Shown piece after piece: positions 49,900 to 57,709 of a stretch of 64,000 nucleotides of DNA. The translations under genes and the position numbers were made by a program. Position 1 is the stretch's first letter. Every line of letters starts with the position of its first letter. This DNA is from Pseudonocardia alaniniphila (GTDB taxonomy: Bacteria; Actinomycetota; Actinomycetes; Mycobacteriales; Pseudonocardiaceae), in the NCBI RefSeq assembly GCF_022524485.1, contig NZ_JAKXMK010000020.1:181808-245807 (forward strand). The letters are read 5' to 3'. The notes under the pieces were generated by a model that did no database searches, was not told the DNA's origin, and saw only the letters and a list, made by a program, of their open reading frames with translations.

Positions 49900-50951
49900 C
49901 CACGGTCTCTCCTCCGTCCACCGGTCCCGCGCCGACCGTGGAGCGCGACCGCGCGGCCGGTTCGCGGGTCGGGTTCATCCTGCGGGCGCGCGAGCTCGGC
50001 ATCGTCCTCGCGCTCGCGGCCCTGATCGTCGTCACCGCGGTCGTAAACCCCCGGTTCCTCTCCGGGCAGAGCATCCGGGACCTCGTCCTGGCCGCGGCGA
50101 TCACCATCGTGCTCGCCGTCGGGCAGTCGGTCGTGGTGATCACCCGCAACATCGACCTGTCGGTCGGCTCGGTGCTGGGTCTCTCGGCGTTCGCGGTCGG
50201 TTCCCTGCTGCAGGCGGCGCCCGGCGTGCCGGTGGTGATCGCGCTGCTCGCGGGGCTGGTCTTCGGGGCCGTCTGCGGTCTGGTCAACGGCGTGCTCGTG
50301 CGGTTCGGCAACGTGCCCGCGCTGGTCGTCACGCTGGGAACGCTCTACGTCTTCCGCGGGATCGGGTTCTTCTGGGCGGGCGGCCAGCAGATCAACGCCG
50401 ACGAGCTGCCGCCGGGGTTCCTGTCCTTCGGCACGGCCACGGTCCTGGGCGTGCCGTGGCTCATCCTCATCGCGCTGGTGGTCGTCGTGGTGGCGGGGAT
50501 CTTCCTGCGGACCTACCGGTCCGGGCGGGAGCTCTACGCCATGGGCTCCAACCCCGAGGCCGCGCGCCTGGCCGGGATCCCGGTGGGGCGCCGCACGCTG
50601 GCGGCGTTCGTGGTCAGCGGCGCGCTCGCCGGGCTCGCCGGGGTGCTCTTCGCCGCCCGGTTCGGCACGATCGACGCCGCGGCGGGCACGGGCTACGAGC
50701 TCAACGTCGTCGCGGCCGTCGTGGTCGGAGGCGTCGCCGTCTTCGGCGGCAGCGGCACCGTCTGGGGCGCGGCGATCGGCGCCCTCCTGCTCACCACCAT
50801 CGGCAGCGCGCTGCCGGTGCTCGGCATCGACCAGTTCTGGCAGCAGGCGATCGTCGGTGCGCTGATCCTGCTGGCCATCGGCACCGACCGGCTGGTCGCC
50901 GCCCGCATCTCCGCATCGCTGCGCCGGAGGGAATCACATGCCGTCTCCTGA
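49896..50951 (+). CDS. rhaP: L-rhamnose ABC transporter permease 1
   Basis: A 351-residue BPD_transp_2 (RbsC-like) permease with about eight to ten transmembrane segments. Motifs are VVVITRNIDLSVGSVLGL, VNGVLVRFGNVPALVVTLGT, GSNPEAARLAGI (coupling loop) and YELNVVAAVVVGGVAVFGGSG. It is overlapped by the ATPase (ATGA at 49896-49899) and itself overlaps the next permease by 14 bases. The two permeases probably form a heterodimer. Confidence 0.9.
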   Translation: MTTVSPPSTGPAPTVERDRAAGSRVGFILRARELGIVLALAALIVVTAVVNPRFLSGQSIRDLVLAAAITIVLAVGQSVVVITRNIDLSVGSVLGLSAFAVGSLLQAAPGVPVVIALLAGLVFGAVCGLVNGVLVRFGNVPALVVTLGTLYVFRGIGFFWAGGQQINADELPPGFLSFGTATVLGVPWLILIALVVVVVAGIFLRTYRSGRELYAMGSNPEAARLAGIPVGRRTLAAFVVSGALAGLAGVLFAARFGTIDAAAGTGYELNVVAAVVVGGVAVFGGSGTVWGAAIGALLLTTIGSALPVLGIDQFWQQAIVGALILLAIGTDRLVAARISASLRRRESHAVS

Positions 50952-51996
50952 CCAGCCCGCCCGGCGCCTGCTCGGCAGGCTGACCTCGTGGGACGCCGCG
51001 ATCATCGGCGTGCTGATCGTGTTCGTGATCATCGCGTCGTTCACCGTCGACAACTTCGCCTCGACCCGCAACCTCTCGTTCCTGGTGCTCGACCTCGCCC
51101 CGATCGCACTCATCGCGCTGCCGATGACCCTGATCATCGTCACCGGGGAGATCGACCTCTCGGTCGCGAGCACGCTCGGGCTCTCCAGTGCCGTGATGGG
51201 TGCGCTGTGGGAGGCCGGACTCCCGCTGGAGACGATCATCCCGGTCTGCGTGCTGCTCGGCGCTGTGCTGGGCGCGCTGAACGGCACTTTCGTCACCGTG
51301 TTCGGGCTGCCCTCGCTCGCCGTCACGATCGGCACCCTCGCCCTCTACCGCGGTCTCGCCTTCGTCGTGCTCGGCGACCGCGCGGTCGCCGACTTCCCGG
51401 AGAGCTACACCGACCTCGTCACCGGTGACATCGCCGGCACCGGCATCCCATTGCTGGTGATCCCGCTCCTCGTGCTCGGGCTCGTCTTCGCGGTCGTGCT
51501 GCACCTGACCCCGGCCGGGCGTGGGCTCTTCTCCATCGGAGCGAACGCCGAGGCCGCCCGGTTCGCCGGCGTCCGCGTCACGCGCGTGAAGTTCTGGCTC
51601 TACGTCGTCTGCGGCGCGGTCGCGGCGCTGGCCGGAGTGCTGTGGACGCTGCGCTACTCCAGCGCCCGCGCCGACAACGGCACCGGGCTCGAACTGGCCG
51701 TCGTCGCCGCGGTGCTGCTCGGCGGCGTCTCGATCTTCGGCGGCAAGGGCACCCTCTGGGGCGTCCTCGGCGGTGTGCTCCTGCTGACCGCGCTGCAGAA
51801 CGCGCTGCGCCTGGACGACGTCTCGAACGAGGCGCTCAGCGTCGTCACCGGGCTGCTGCTCATCATCTCCGTCCTCGCGCCCAACCTGGCGAGAAACGTG
51901 CAGGCCGCGTTGCGGCGCCGCCGCCCGTCCGGCCCACCGCCGCCCGCCTCCCCAGACTCCGAACCGTCACCGACGCCGGCCCTCCGGTCCTCCTGA
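50938..51996 (+). CDS. rhaQ: L-rhamnose ABC transporter permease 2
   Basis: A 352-residue BPD_transp_2 permease. Conserved segments are TLIIVTGEIDLSVASTLGL, LNGTFVTVFGLPSLAVTIGT, IGANAEAARFAGVRV (coupling loop) and LELAVVAAVLLGGVSIFGGKG. The C-terminus is a Pro/Ser-rich cytoplasmic tail of about 30 residues, which is unusual for the family. CGGAGGGAATCAC before the ATG inside the upstream permease supports coupled translation. Confidence 0.9.
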   Translation: MPSPDQPARRLLGRLTSWDAAIIGVLIVFVIIASFTVDNFASTRNLSFLVLDLAPIALIALPMTLIIVTGEIDLSVASTLGLSSAVMGALWEAGLPLETIIPVCVLLGAVLGALNGTFVTVFGLPSLAVTIGTLALYRGLAFVVLGDRAVADFPESYTDLVTGDIAGTGIPLLVIPLLVLGLVFAVVLHLTPAGRGLFSIGANAEAARFAGVRVTRVKFWLYVVCGAVAALAGVLWTLRYSSARADNGTGLELAVVAAVLLGGVSIFGGKGTLWGVLGGVLLLTALQNALRLDDVSNEALSVVTGLLLIISVLAPNLARNVQAALRRRRPSGPPPPASPDSEPSPTPALRSS

Positions 51997-52007
51997 AAGG
52001 CAACCCC

Positions 52008-53111
52008 ATGTCCCTGCGCTCCGCCCGAGCGGGCACCTTTCGCCGCGGGCTCGTGCCCGTCGCGGCCGGGCTCGTGCTGGCCGTCGGTCTATCGGCCTGC
52101 GGCGGCACCACCCGCGAGTCGACCGCAGACCAGGGCGACAGCTCCGGTGGTGGAGCCAGCGCCGCGACCGCCGACCCGAACGCGCCGCTGAAGGAGGGCC
52201 TCAAGATCGCCTTCCTGCCCAAGCAGCTGAACAACCCGTACTCCGACATCGAGGCGGGCGGCGGCCAGGCGGCGGTCACCGAGCTGAAGGGCGAGTACAA
52301 GCTCGTCGGGCCCAACGACGCGAGCGCATCGTCACAGGTCAGCTACATCAACACGCTGATCCAGCAGCAGCAGGACGTGATCGGCATCGCCGCGAACGAC
52401 CCGAACGCGGTCTGCCCCTCGCTCAACCAGGCTCGCGACGCCGGCATCAAGGTCGTCGCGTTCGACTCCGACGCCGCGAAGCAGTGCCGCGACGTCTTCG
52501 TCAACCAGGCGACCACGCAGGGCATCGGCGAGACCCTCGTTTCGATGACGCGCGAGCTGACCGGCGGCCAGGGTGACATCGCGATCCTGTCGGCCACGCC
52601 GAACGCGACGAACCAGAACGCGTGGATCGCGGTGATGGAGCAGGAGCTGAAGAAGCCGGAGAACGCCGGCATGAAGCTCGTGGCCACGGTCTACGGCAAC
52701 GACGACGACCAGAAGTCGTTCCAGGAGGCCCAGGGTCTGCTGCAGACCTACCCGAACCTGAAGGCGATCGTCTCGCCCACCACCGTGGGCATCGCCGCCA
52801 CTGCGCGGTACGTCAGCAGCTCCAGCTACAAGGGCAAGGTCGCCGTCACGGGGCTCGGCACGCCGAACCAGATGCGCGAGTTCGTCAAGGACGGCACGGT
52901 GTCGCAGTTCGCGCTGTGGAACCCCGCCGACATCGGCTACCTCGCCGGCTACGCCGGGGCCGCCCTCGCGTCCGGGCAGATCACCGGCAAGCAGGGCGAG
53001 ACGTTTACCGCAGGCAAGCTCGGCAAGTACACGATCGGCACCGACGGCGAGATCGTCCTCGGCCCGCCCACGGTGTTCACCGCACAGAACATCGACCAGT
53101 TCGACTTCTGA
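52008..53111 (+). CDS. rhaS: L-rhamnose-binding lipoprotein
   Basis: A 367-residue class 1 periplasmic-binding protein with lipobox VGLSACGGT (Cys at about residue 30) after a basic, hydrophobic signal. The core contains IAFLPKQLNNPYSDIEAGGG, ANDPNAVCPSLNQARDAGIK, VVAFDSDA and AVTGLGTPNQMREFVKDGTV, which match rhamnose-binding proteins (RhaS) in length and in the QLNNPYxD start. It is the fourth gene of the operon with GAAAGG upstream of the ATG; the mutarotase follows 25 bases later. Confidence 0.9.
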   Translation: MSLRSARAGTFRRGLVPVAAGLVLAVGLSACGGTTRESTADQGDSSGGGASAATADPNAPLKEGLKIAFLPKQLNNPYSDIEAGGGQAAVTELKGEYKLVGPNDASASSQVSYINTLIQQQQDVIGIAANDPNAVCPSLNQARDAGIKVVAFDSDAAKQCRDVFVNQATTQGIGETLVSMTRELTGGQGDIAILSATPNATNQNAWIAVMEQELKKPENAGMKLVATVYGNDDDQKSFQEAQGLLQTYPNLKAIVSPTTVGIAATARYVSSSSYKGKVAVTGLGTPNQMREFVKDGTVSQFALWNPADIGYLAGYAGAALASGQITGKQGETFTAGKLGKYTIGTDGEIVLGPPTVFTAQNIDQFDF

Positions 53112-53136
53112 CCGCTGTGAGAAGGGGGACCGCCCG

Positions 53137-53490
53137 GTGCCGCGCTACTGCTTCCAGCTCCAGGTCCGGCCCGACCGCCTGGAGGAGTACGTAGAGCGGC
53201 ACCGGGCGGTGTGGCCGGACATGCTCGCCGCCCTGCGCGACTCCGGTTGGCGCAACTACTCGCTCTTCCTGCGCACGGACGGCCTGCTCATCGGGTACGT
53301 CGAAGCCGACGATCTCGCCGCCGCCCAGCGGGCGATGGCGGCAACCGAGGTGAACGCCCGCTGGCAGGCGGAGATGCAGCAGTTCTTCACCGGCCTCGAC
53401 GGCCGCGGCCCGGACGAGGGCTTCCTGCTTCTGGAGGAGATCTTCCACCTGGAGGACCAACTCACACGTGCCGCCACCACGGAGCCTTGA
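53137..53490 (+). CDS. rhaM: L-rhamnose mutarotase
   Basis: A 117-residue ferredoxin-like-fold dimer that interconverts alpha- and beta-L-rhamnopyranose to feed the isomerase. The sequence is strongly conserved: CFQLQVRPDRLEEYVERHRA with the catalytic His at about residue 22, GWRNYSLFLRTDGLLIGYVE, AATEVNARWQAEMQQFF. The start is GTG with AAGGGGG upstream. It closes the importer operon, before a hairpin. Confidence 0.95.
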   Translation: MPRYCFQLQVRPDRLEEYVERHRAVWPDMLAALRDSGWRNYSLFLRTDGLLIGYVEADDLAAAQRAMAATEVNARWQAEMQQFFTGLDGRGPDEGFLLLEEIFHLEDQLTRAATTEP

Positions 53491-53546
53491 CCCGGGTCCG
53501 AGTGTGGCGTCGTGAGTGCTGGGTTCGTCGGGGGGAAGCCGGGTGG

Positions 53547-53565
53547 AACGAGCCGAGGGCTCGTT
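53547..53565. repeat. Short hairpin downstream of the mutarotase gene
   Basis: AACGAGCC (53547-53554) pairs with GGCTCGTT (53558-53565) across GAG. It sits within a GC-rich intergenic run that also holds the hairpin at 53584-53630. It is a possible secondary terminator. Confidence 0.5.
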
Positions 53566-53583
53566 TCAGGGGGGCCCGGTGGT

Positions 53584-53630
53584 ACGAGCGGCGCGTTGGT
53601 CCAGATCTCGTGGATCAACGCGCCGCTCGT
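53584..53630. terminator. Long hairpin between rhaM and trpF, with a 16-base sequence repeated at 54402
   Basis: ACGAGCGGCGCGTTGGTCC (53584-53602) and GGATCAACGCGCCGCTCGT (53612-53630) form a 19-base stem with one G-U pair. It separates convergent rhaM and trpF and is a likely bidirectional terminator. Its right arm and next bases, AACGCGCCGCTCGTTC (53617-53632), recur at 54402-54417, so trpF is bracketed by the same motif. Confidence 0.75.
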
Positions 53631-53653
53631 TCGTTGTTCGGATCTATGCGGAT

Positions 53654-54289
53654 CTACGCAGCCCGTGCTGCCTGCATGAACGCTCTCACCCGGGCGGGGT
53701 CCTTGCGGCCGGGGGCCGACTCGACGCCGCTGGCCACGTCGACGGCCCACGGCCGGACGGCGCGGATGGCGTCGGCCACGTTGTCCGGGGTGAGCCCGCC
53801 GGCGAGGACGACCGGCACCCCGGGGTCGAACCCGGCGAGCAGGTCCCACGGCGCGACATGCCCCGTGCCGCCGAGCTTCCCCTCGACGTGCGCGTCCACG
53901 AGGACGGCCGCGGGTGCCACGCCCGCCGTGCGTGCCGCCCGGACGTACCGCGTGATGAGCTCCAGCGAGGCGGCGTCCCGTACGCGGAACGCGGGGACGT
54001 GCGCCGCGGGGAAGTAGCTTCGGCCGGGCGGTCGTTCGGGGTAGGACTGCACAGCACGCAGGCCGAAACCGCGCACGGTGTTCGCCACCTCGTCGTCCGG
54101 GGTACCGACGAACAGTCCGACGAGCGTGGAGAACGGCGGTAGCGCCCGGACGATGTCCTCGGCCCCGTCGGGCGTGAGGAACCGCGGCGACTTCGGATAG
54201 AAGTTCAGCCCGATCGCATCGGCCCCGCACTCCGCAGCGAACGTGGCATCGGACGGCGTGGTGATCCCGCAGATCTTGACGCGAACCAT
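53654..54289 (-). CDS. trpF: Phosphoribosylanthranilate isomerase, stand-alone
   Basis: A 211-residue (beta/alpha)8 barrel isomerase of tryptophan biosynthesis, converting N-(5'-phosphoribosyl)anthranilate to the carboxyphenylamino-deoxyribulose phosphate. The N-terminus MVRVKICGITTPSDA has the catalytic Cys in CGIT; GLNFYPKSPRFL, LVDAHVEGKLGGTGHVAPW (catalytic Asp and phosphate loop) and LAGGLTPDNVADAI are intact. It opposes the surrounding rhamnose genes, and no trp gene is near. Many actinobacteria lack TrpF and use bifunctional PriA, so this copy may be horizontally acquired or have a special role. GAAGG precedes the ATG. Confidence 0.9.
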   Translation of the reverse strand: MVRVKICGITTPSDATFAAECGADAIGLNFYPKSPRFLTPDGAEDIVRALPPFSTLVGLFVGTPDDEVANTVRGFGLRAVQSYPERPPGRSYFPAAHVPAFRVRDAASLELITRYVRAARTAGVAPAAVLVDAHVEGKLGGTGHVAPWDLLAGFDPGVPVVLAGGLTPDNVADAIRAVRPWAVDVASGVESAPGRKDPARVRAFMQAARAA

Positions 54290-54374
54290 GCCGCCTTCTT
54301 ATCCGCCGGACTGCTGCACGGCCAAGGAGGGAGGGCCGGTATCACCGCCTCGCGGTCCAACCCGTTGAACGGTC

Positions 54375-54417
54375 GGCGCGCTCGTCCCGGCCTATGGGAC
54401 GAACGCGCCGCTCGTTC
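54375..54417. repeat. Hairpin with second copy of the trpF-flanking repeat
   Basis: GGCGCGCTCGTCCC (54375-54388) pairs, with one mismatch, with GGGACGAACGCGCC (54396-54409). The right arm merges into AACGCGCCGCTCGTTC (54402-54417), identical to 53617-53632. Confidence 0.6.
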
Positions 54418-54453
54418 AGCAGGGTGACCCCGGCAGGCCCATGGTCTGGCTCC

Positions 54454-54471
54454 GATTGATTCGTTTCAATC
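54454..54471. promoter_or_regulatory. Degenerate inverted repeat, possible auxiliary operator
   Basis: GATTGATTCGTTTCAATC has arms GATTGA and TCAATC and shares CGTTTCA with the true operator core. It lies about 160 bases upstream of the main site and could allow looping by a LacI-type repressor. Confidence 0.35.
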
Positions 54472-54588
54472 AGAGTCCGGGGAAACGTAGCTATGGCATA
54501 GATCGCAGTCAAGCCTCACAGTCGGGCACGATCCCGGGCTGCCTAGGCGGACATCGCTGACTGATCGGGCGCCGATGTGATTCAACTG

Positions 54589-54617
54589 TTGACGTTTGAC
54601 GTGATGCGGGCTACCTT
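54589..54617 (+). promoter_or_regulatory. Promoter of the rhamnose catabolic operon
   Basis: TTGACG (54589-54594) and TACCTT (54612-54617) with a 17-base spacer. The operator palindrome starts 14 bases after the -10 box, nearly the same geometry as in the importer promoter. Confidence 0.65.
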
Positions 54618-54630
54618 GCTGGAGCGATGG

Positions 54631-54646
54631 TATGAAACGTTTCATA
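54631..54646. promoter_or_regulatory. LacI-type operator palindrome, catabolic promoter
   Basis: TATGAAACGTTTCATA is a perfect 16-base palindrome containing the TGAAACGTTTCA core of the site at 48349. Two perfect copies at the two rhamnose promoters make it a strong candidate for the LacI-family repressor encoded at 47098. Confidence 0.85.
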
Positions 54647-54737
54647 GGTGTCGCGCGCTGCGTGCAGCGGAGCTGACGAGCTCCGCGAGCGCCCTGGCCG
54701 GCCCGGCGCCGGATGTCCTGCGACCAAGGGAGGCCGC

Positions 54738-57554
54738 ATGCCCTATCCGTCCCCGACCGCCCGGCCCGAACCCGTCCGGTTCGAGCACGCCGCCTCCGGG
54801 TTCGGCATCGGCAGCGCCTCCCCCCGGCTCTCCTGGCGCATCCCCTCCGCCCCCGAGGGCTTCGTCCAGTCCGCAGTCGAGCTCGAACTGACCGACGAGG
54901 CAGGCGACGTCGTCACGGAGCGCGTCGACACCTCCGAGCAGGTGCTCGTGGCCTGGCCGTTCCCACCGCTGGAGTCACGAGCCCGCGCCTGCGTCCGCGT
55001 CCGCGTCGCCGGGCAGGACGGGAGCGGCTGGAGCGACTGGAGCGAGCCCGCCGCGCTGGAGACCACGCTGCTCGACGCCACCGACTGGAGCGCCCGCTTC
55101 GTCTCACCCCGCACCGTGGGCGGGATCGGGCAGCCGGCGCCGATCGTGCGCGGCACCGTGGAGCTGCACGGTGAGGTGGTCCGGGCACGCCTGCACATCA
55201 CCGCGCTCGGGCTGCACGTCACGTCGATCAACGGCGAGCGCGTCACCGACGAGGAGCTCGCCCCGGGATGGACGTCCTACGCCCACCGGCTGCGCTTCCG
55301 CACCCACGACGTCACGGCCCTGCTGCGCGAGGGCGCCAACACGATCGAGGTGCTGCTGGGCAACGGCTGGTACCGCGGCAGGCTCGGCTGGGACGGGCAG
55401 CGCGCGCTCTACGGCGAGCGGCTCGCCGCGCTCGCACAGCTCGAGGTCGCCCACGCCGACGGCACGGTCCGCACGTTCGGCACCGACGCCACCTGGGGCG
55501 CGCGGGCGAGTGGCGTGCTCGCCGATGACCTCTACGACGGCCAGACCACCGACCTGCGGTGGGACCCGGACGGCCCGGAGGAGCCCGTCGACGTGCTGGA
55601 CGAGGACCTCGGCCGGCTCGTCCCGCCGTCCGGGCCGCCCGTGCGCGCTGTTGCCGAGGTGCCCGCCGTCGCGCTCTTCCGCTCCCCGTCCGGGCGCTTG
55701 CTCGTCGACTTCGAGGAGAACGTCGTCGGCTGGGTGCGGCTGCGGGTGCGGGGCGGCGCGGCGGGGCAGCGCGTGAGGGTCCGGCACGCCGAGGTGCTCG
55801 AGCGCGGGGAGCTCGGGGTGCGGCCGCTGCGGTCGGCGGAGGCCACCGACGACTACCTGCTCGCCGCGGGGAGCAACACGGTCGCCGTCCTCGAACCGTC
55901 GCTGACGTTCCACGGCTTCCGGTACGCCGAGCTGAGCGGTGTCGACGAGGCGCAGATCGAGTCCGTGACCGCCGTGGTGCTGAGCTCGGATCTCGCGCCC
56001 ATCGGCTCCTTCGAGTGCTCCGACCCGGACGTCGAGACGCTGCATACCAACGTCGCGCGGAGCATGCGCGGCAACTTCCTCGACGTCCCCACCGACTGCC
56101 CGCAGCGCGACGAGCGGATGGGGTGGACCGGCGACATCCAGATCTTCGCCCCCACGGCGTCCTTCCTCGCGGACTGCTCGGGGTTCCTGACCTCATGGCT
56201 CGCCGACCTCGCCGCCGAGCAACAGCCCGACGGGTCCGTGCCGTTCGTGGTGCCGGACGCGATCCGGGGCCCGGAGGGCCCGGCCGCGGCGGCGTGGGGC
56301 GACGCGGCCACGGTCGTGCCGTGGGTGCTCTACGAGCGCTTCGCCGACGCCGGCGTGCTCGCCGCGCAGTTCGACAGCATGCGGGCCTGGACCGATCGGA
56401 TCGCCGGCCTCGCCGGCAAGGACGGGCTCTGGGCAGGCGGCTTCCAGTTCGGCGACTGGCTCGACCCCGCCGCGCCGCCGGAGGACCCTGCGGCCGCGCG
56501 CACGGATCCGGACCTGGTCGCCACCGCCCACCTCGTGCGGTCCGCGGAGATCGTCGCGCGAGCCGCCGAGGTGCTGGGCCGCGACGAGGAGCGCAGCCGT
56601 TACACCGACCTCGCCGCCACGGCCCGCGACGCGTTCGCGCGGGAGTTCGTCAGCCCGTCCGGGCGCCTGCACAACGACGCTCCGACGGCATACGCCATCG
56701 CCCTGGTCTGGGACCTGCTACCGACCCCGGAGCAGCGCGCCTACGCCGGGCGCAGGCTCGCCGACCTGGTGCGCAGCGCAGGTTTTCGGGTCGCCACCGG
56801 GTTCGTCGGCACGCCGCTGATCACCGACGCCCTGACCATCGCGGGCGAGCCGCATCTCGCGTACCGGCTCCTGCTCGAACGTGGCTGCCCGTCGTGGCTC
56901 TACCCCGTGACGATGGGGGCCACGACGATCTGGGAGCGCTGGGACAGCATGCTCCCCGACGGGTCGATCAACCCCGGCCAGATGACCTCCTTCAACCACT
57001 ACGCGCTCGGCGCGGTGGCCGACTGGCTGCACCGGGTCGTCGCCGGGCTCGCTCCCGCCGAACCGGGATACCGGCGGATCCTCGTCCGGCCGATCCCCGG
57101 TGGCTGGTTGACCAGCGCCGCGGCACGCCACGAGACGCCGTACGGCCAGGCCGCGGTCGCCTGGCGGCGTTCCGACGGGCGCTTCCTGCTCGACGTCGAG
57201 GTTCCGGTCGGCGCGCGTGCGACCGTCCACCTGCCCGGCAGCGCGACCGCGGTGGAGGTGGGCCACGGCCGCCACCACTGGGACGTCGAGGAGGCCGTGC
57301 CGCAGGCCCGGCCGGTGCGCACGGTCCGGGACGTGATCGACAGCCCCTGGCTGTGGGACGAGCTCGTCAGCGTGGCCGTCGAGACCGGGCTCGCCGCCGA
57401 CAGCGCCGTGGTCGCGGGGCGCATCGCCCCGTACCTCGACGCCCCCGCGTCCGCGCTGCCTGCACTCGTCCCGCCGCTCCTGCGGCCGGCGCCCGACGCG
57501 GTGCGCGCGCGGCTGGAACAGATCGTCGCCGAAGCACCGGCCGTGCCGTCATGA
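54738..57554 (+). CDS. Alpha-L-rhamnosidase (GH78), cytoplasmic
   Basis: A 938-residue family 78 glycoside hydrolase releasing terminal L-rhamnose. The N-terminal beta domains cover about 1-340 (ASPRLSWRIPSAPEG, LLGNGWYRGRLGWDG). The (alpha/alpha)6 catalytic domain carries CPQRDERMGWTGDIQIF (acidic residues of the active site, about 450-466), GFQFGDWLDP and MGATTIWERWDSM (about 730). A C-terminal beta domain follows (HLPGSATAVEVG). It has no signal peptide, so rhamnosides must enter the cell first, presumably via the importer upstream. GGGAGG precedes the ATG. It is the first gene of the catabolic operon. Confidence 0.92.
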   Translation: MPYPSPTARPEPVRFEHAASGFGIGSASPRLSWRIPSAPEGFVQSAVELELTDEAGDVVTERVDTSEQVLVAWPFPPLESRARACVRVRVAGQDGSGWSDWSEPAALETTLLDATDWSARFVSPRTVGGIGQPAPIVRGTVELHGEVVRARLHITALGLHVTSINGERVTDEELAPGWTSYAHRLRFRTHDVTALLREGANTIEVLLGNGWYRGRLGWDGQRALYGERLAALAQLEVAHADGTVRTFGTDATWGARASGVLADDLYDGQTTDLRWDPDGPEEPVDVLDEDLGRLVPPSGPPVRAVAEVPAVALFRSPSGRLLVDFEENVVGWVRLRVRGGAAGQRVRVRHAEVLERGELGVRPLRSAEATDDYLLAAGSNTVAVLEPSLTFHGFRYAELSGVDEAQIESVTAVVLSSDLAPIGSFECSDPDVETLHTNVARSMRGNFLDVPTDCPQRDERMGWTGDIQIFAPTASFLADCSGFLTSWLADLAAEQQPDGSVPFVVPDAIRGPEGPAAAAWGDAATVVPWVLYERFADAGVLAAQFDSMRAWTDRIAGLAGKDGLWAGGFQFGDWLDPAAPPEDPAAARTDPDLVATAHLVRSAEIVARAAEVLGRDEERSRYTDLAATARDAFAREFVSPSGRLHNDAPTAYAIALVWDLLPTPEQRAYAGRRLADLVRSAGFRVATGFVGTPLITDALTIAGEPHLAYRLLLERGCPSWLYPVTMGATTIWERWDSMLPDGSINPGQMTSFNHYALGAVADWLHRVVAGLAPAEPGYRRILVRPIPGGWLTSAAARHETPYGQAAVAWRRSDGRFLLDVEVPVGARATVHLPGSATAVEVGHGRHHWDVEEAVPQARPVRTVRDVIDSPWLWDELVSVAVETGLAADSAVVAGRIAPYLDAPASALPALVPPLLRPAPDAVRARLEQIVAEAPAVPS

Positions 57555-57709
57555 ACCCGACGGACGTGACGGATATCGATAGAAACGGGCACGACGAGCA
57601 GAGTGCGCTCGGGCGCCGTACGGGACGGGAACCGGCGTCGCGGCGCGTCGCCGGATCGAGCACGGCCACGGCGTGGAAGCGCCGCGGGAGGGGAGAACAG
57701 CATGGCTGA
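57551..57709 (+). CDS. Possible small protein between rhamnosidase and rhamnose isomerase
   Basis: A 52-residue open frame whose ATG overlaps the rhamnosidase stop (ATGA, 57551-57554) and whose end overlaps the isomerase start. The product is basic and low-complexity (QSALGRRTGREPASRRV) with no motif I recognise. The position suggests translational coupling, but codon bias is weak, so it may just be spacer DNA. Nothing else fills the 150 bases. Confidence 0.25.
   Translation: MNPTDVTDIDRNGHDEQSALGRRTGREPASRRVAGSSTATAWKRRGRGEQHG

Larger units (their letters stand above)
54290..54737. other. Long intergenic regulatory stretch before the rhamnosidase
   Basis: About 450 bases holding a hairpin (54375-54409), a degenerate palindrome (54454-54471), the promoter at 54589-54617 and a perfect operator at 54631-54646. 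No gene is evident. The length and repeats suggest that the region around trpF was rearranged. Confidence 0.6.

Noticed and set aside
53500..54450. Insertion sequence around trpF
   Set aside because: No transposase, terminal inverted repeats or target-site duplications; only a short hairpin repeat on each side.
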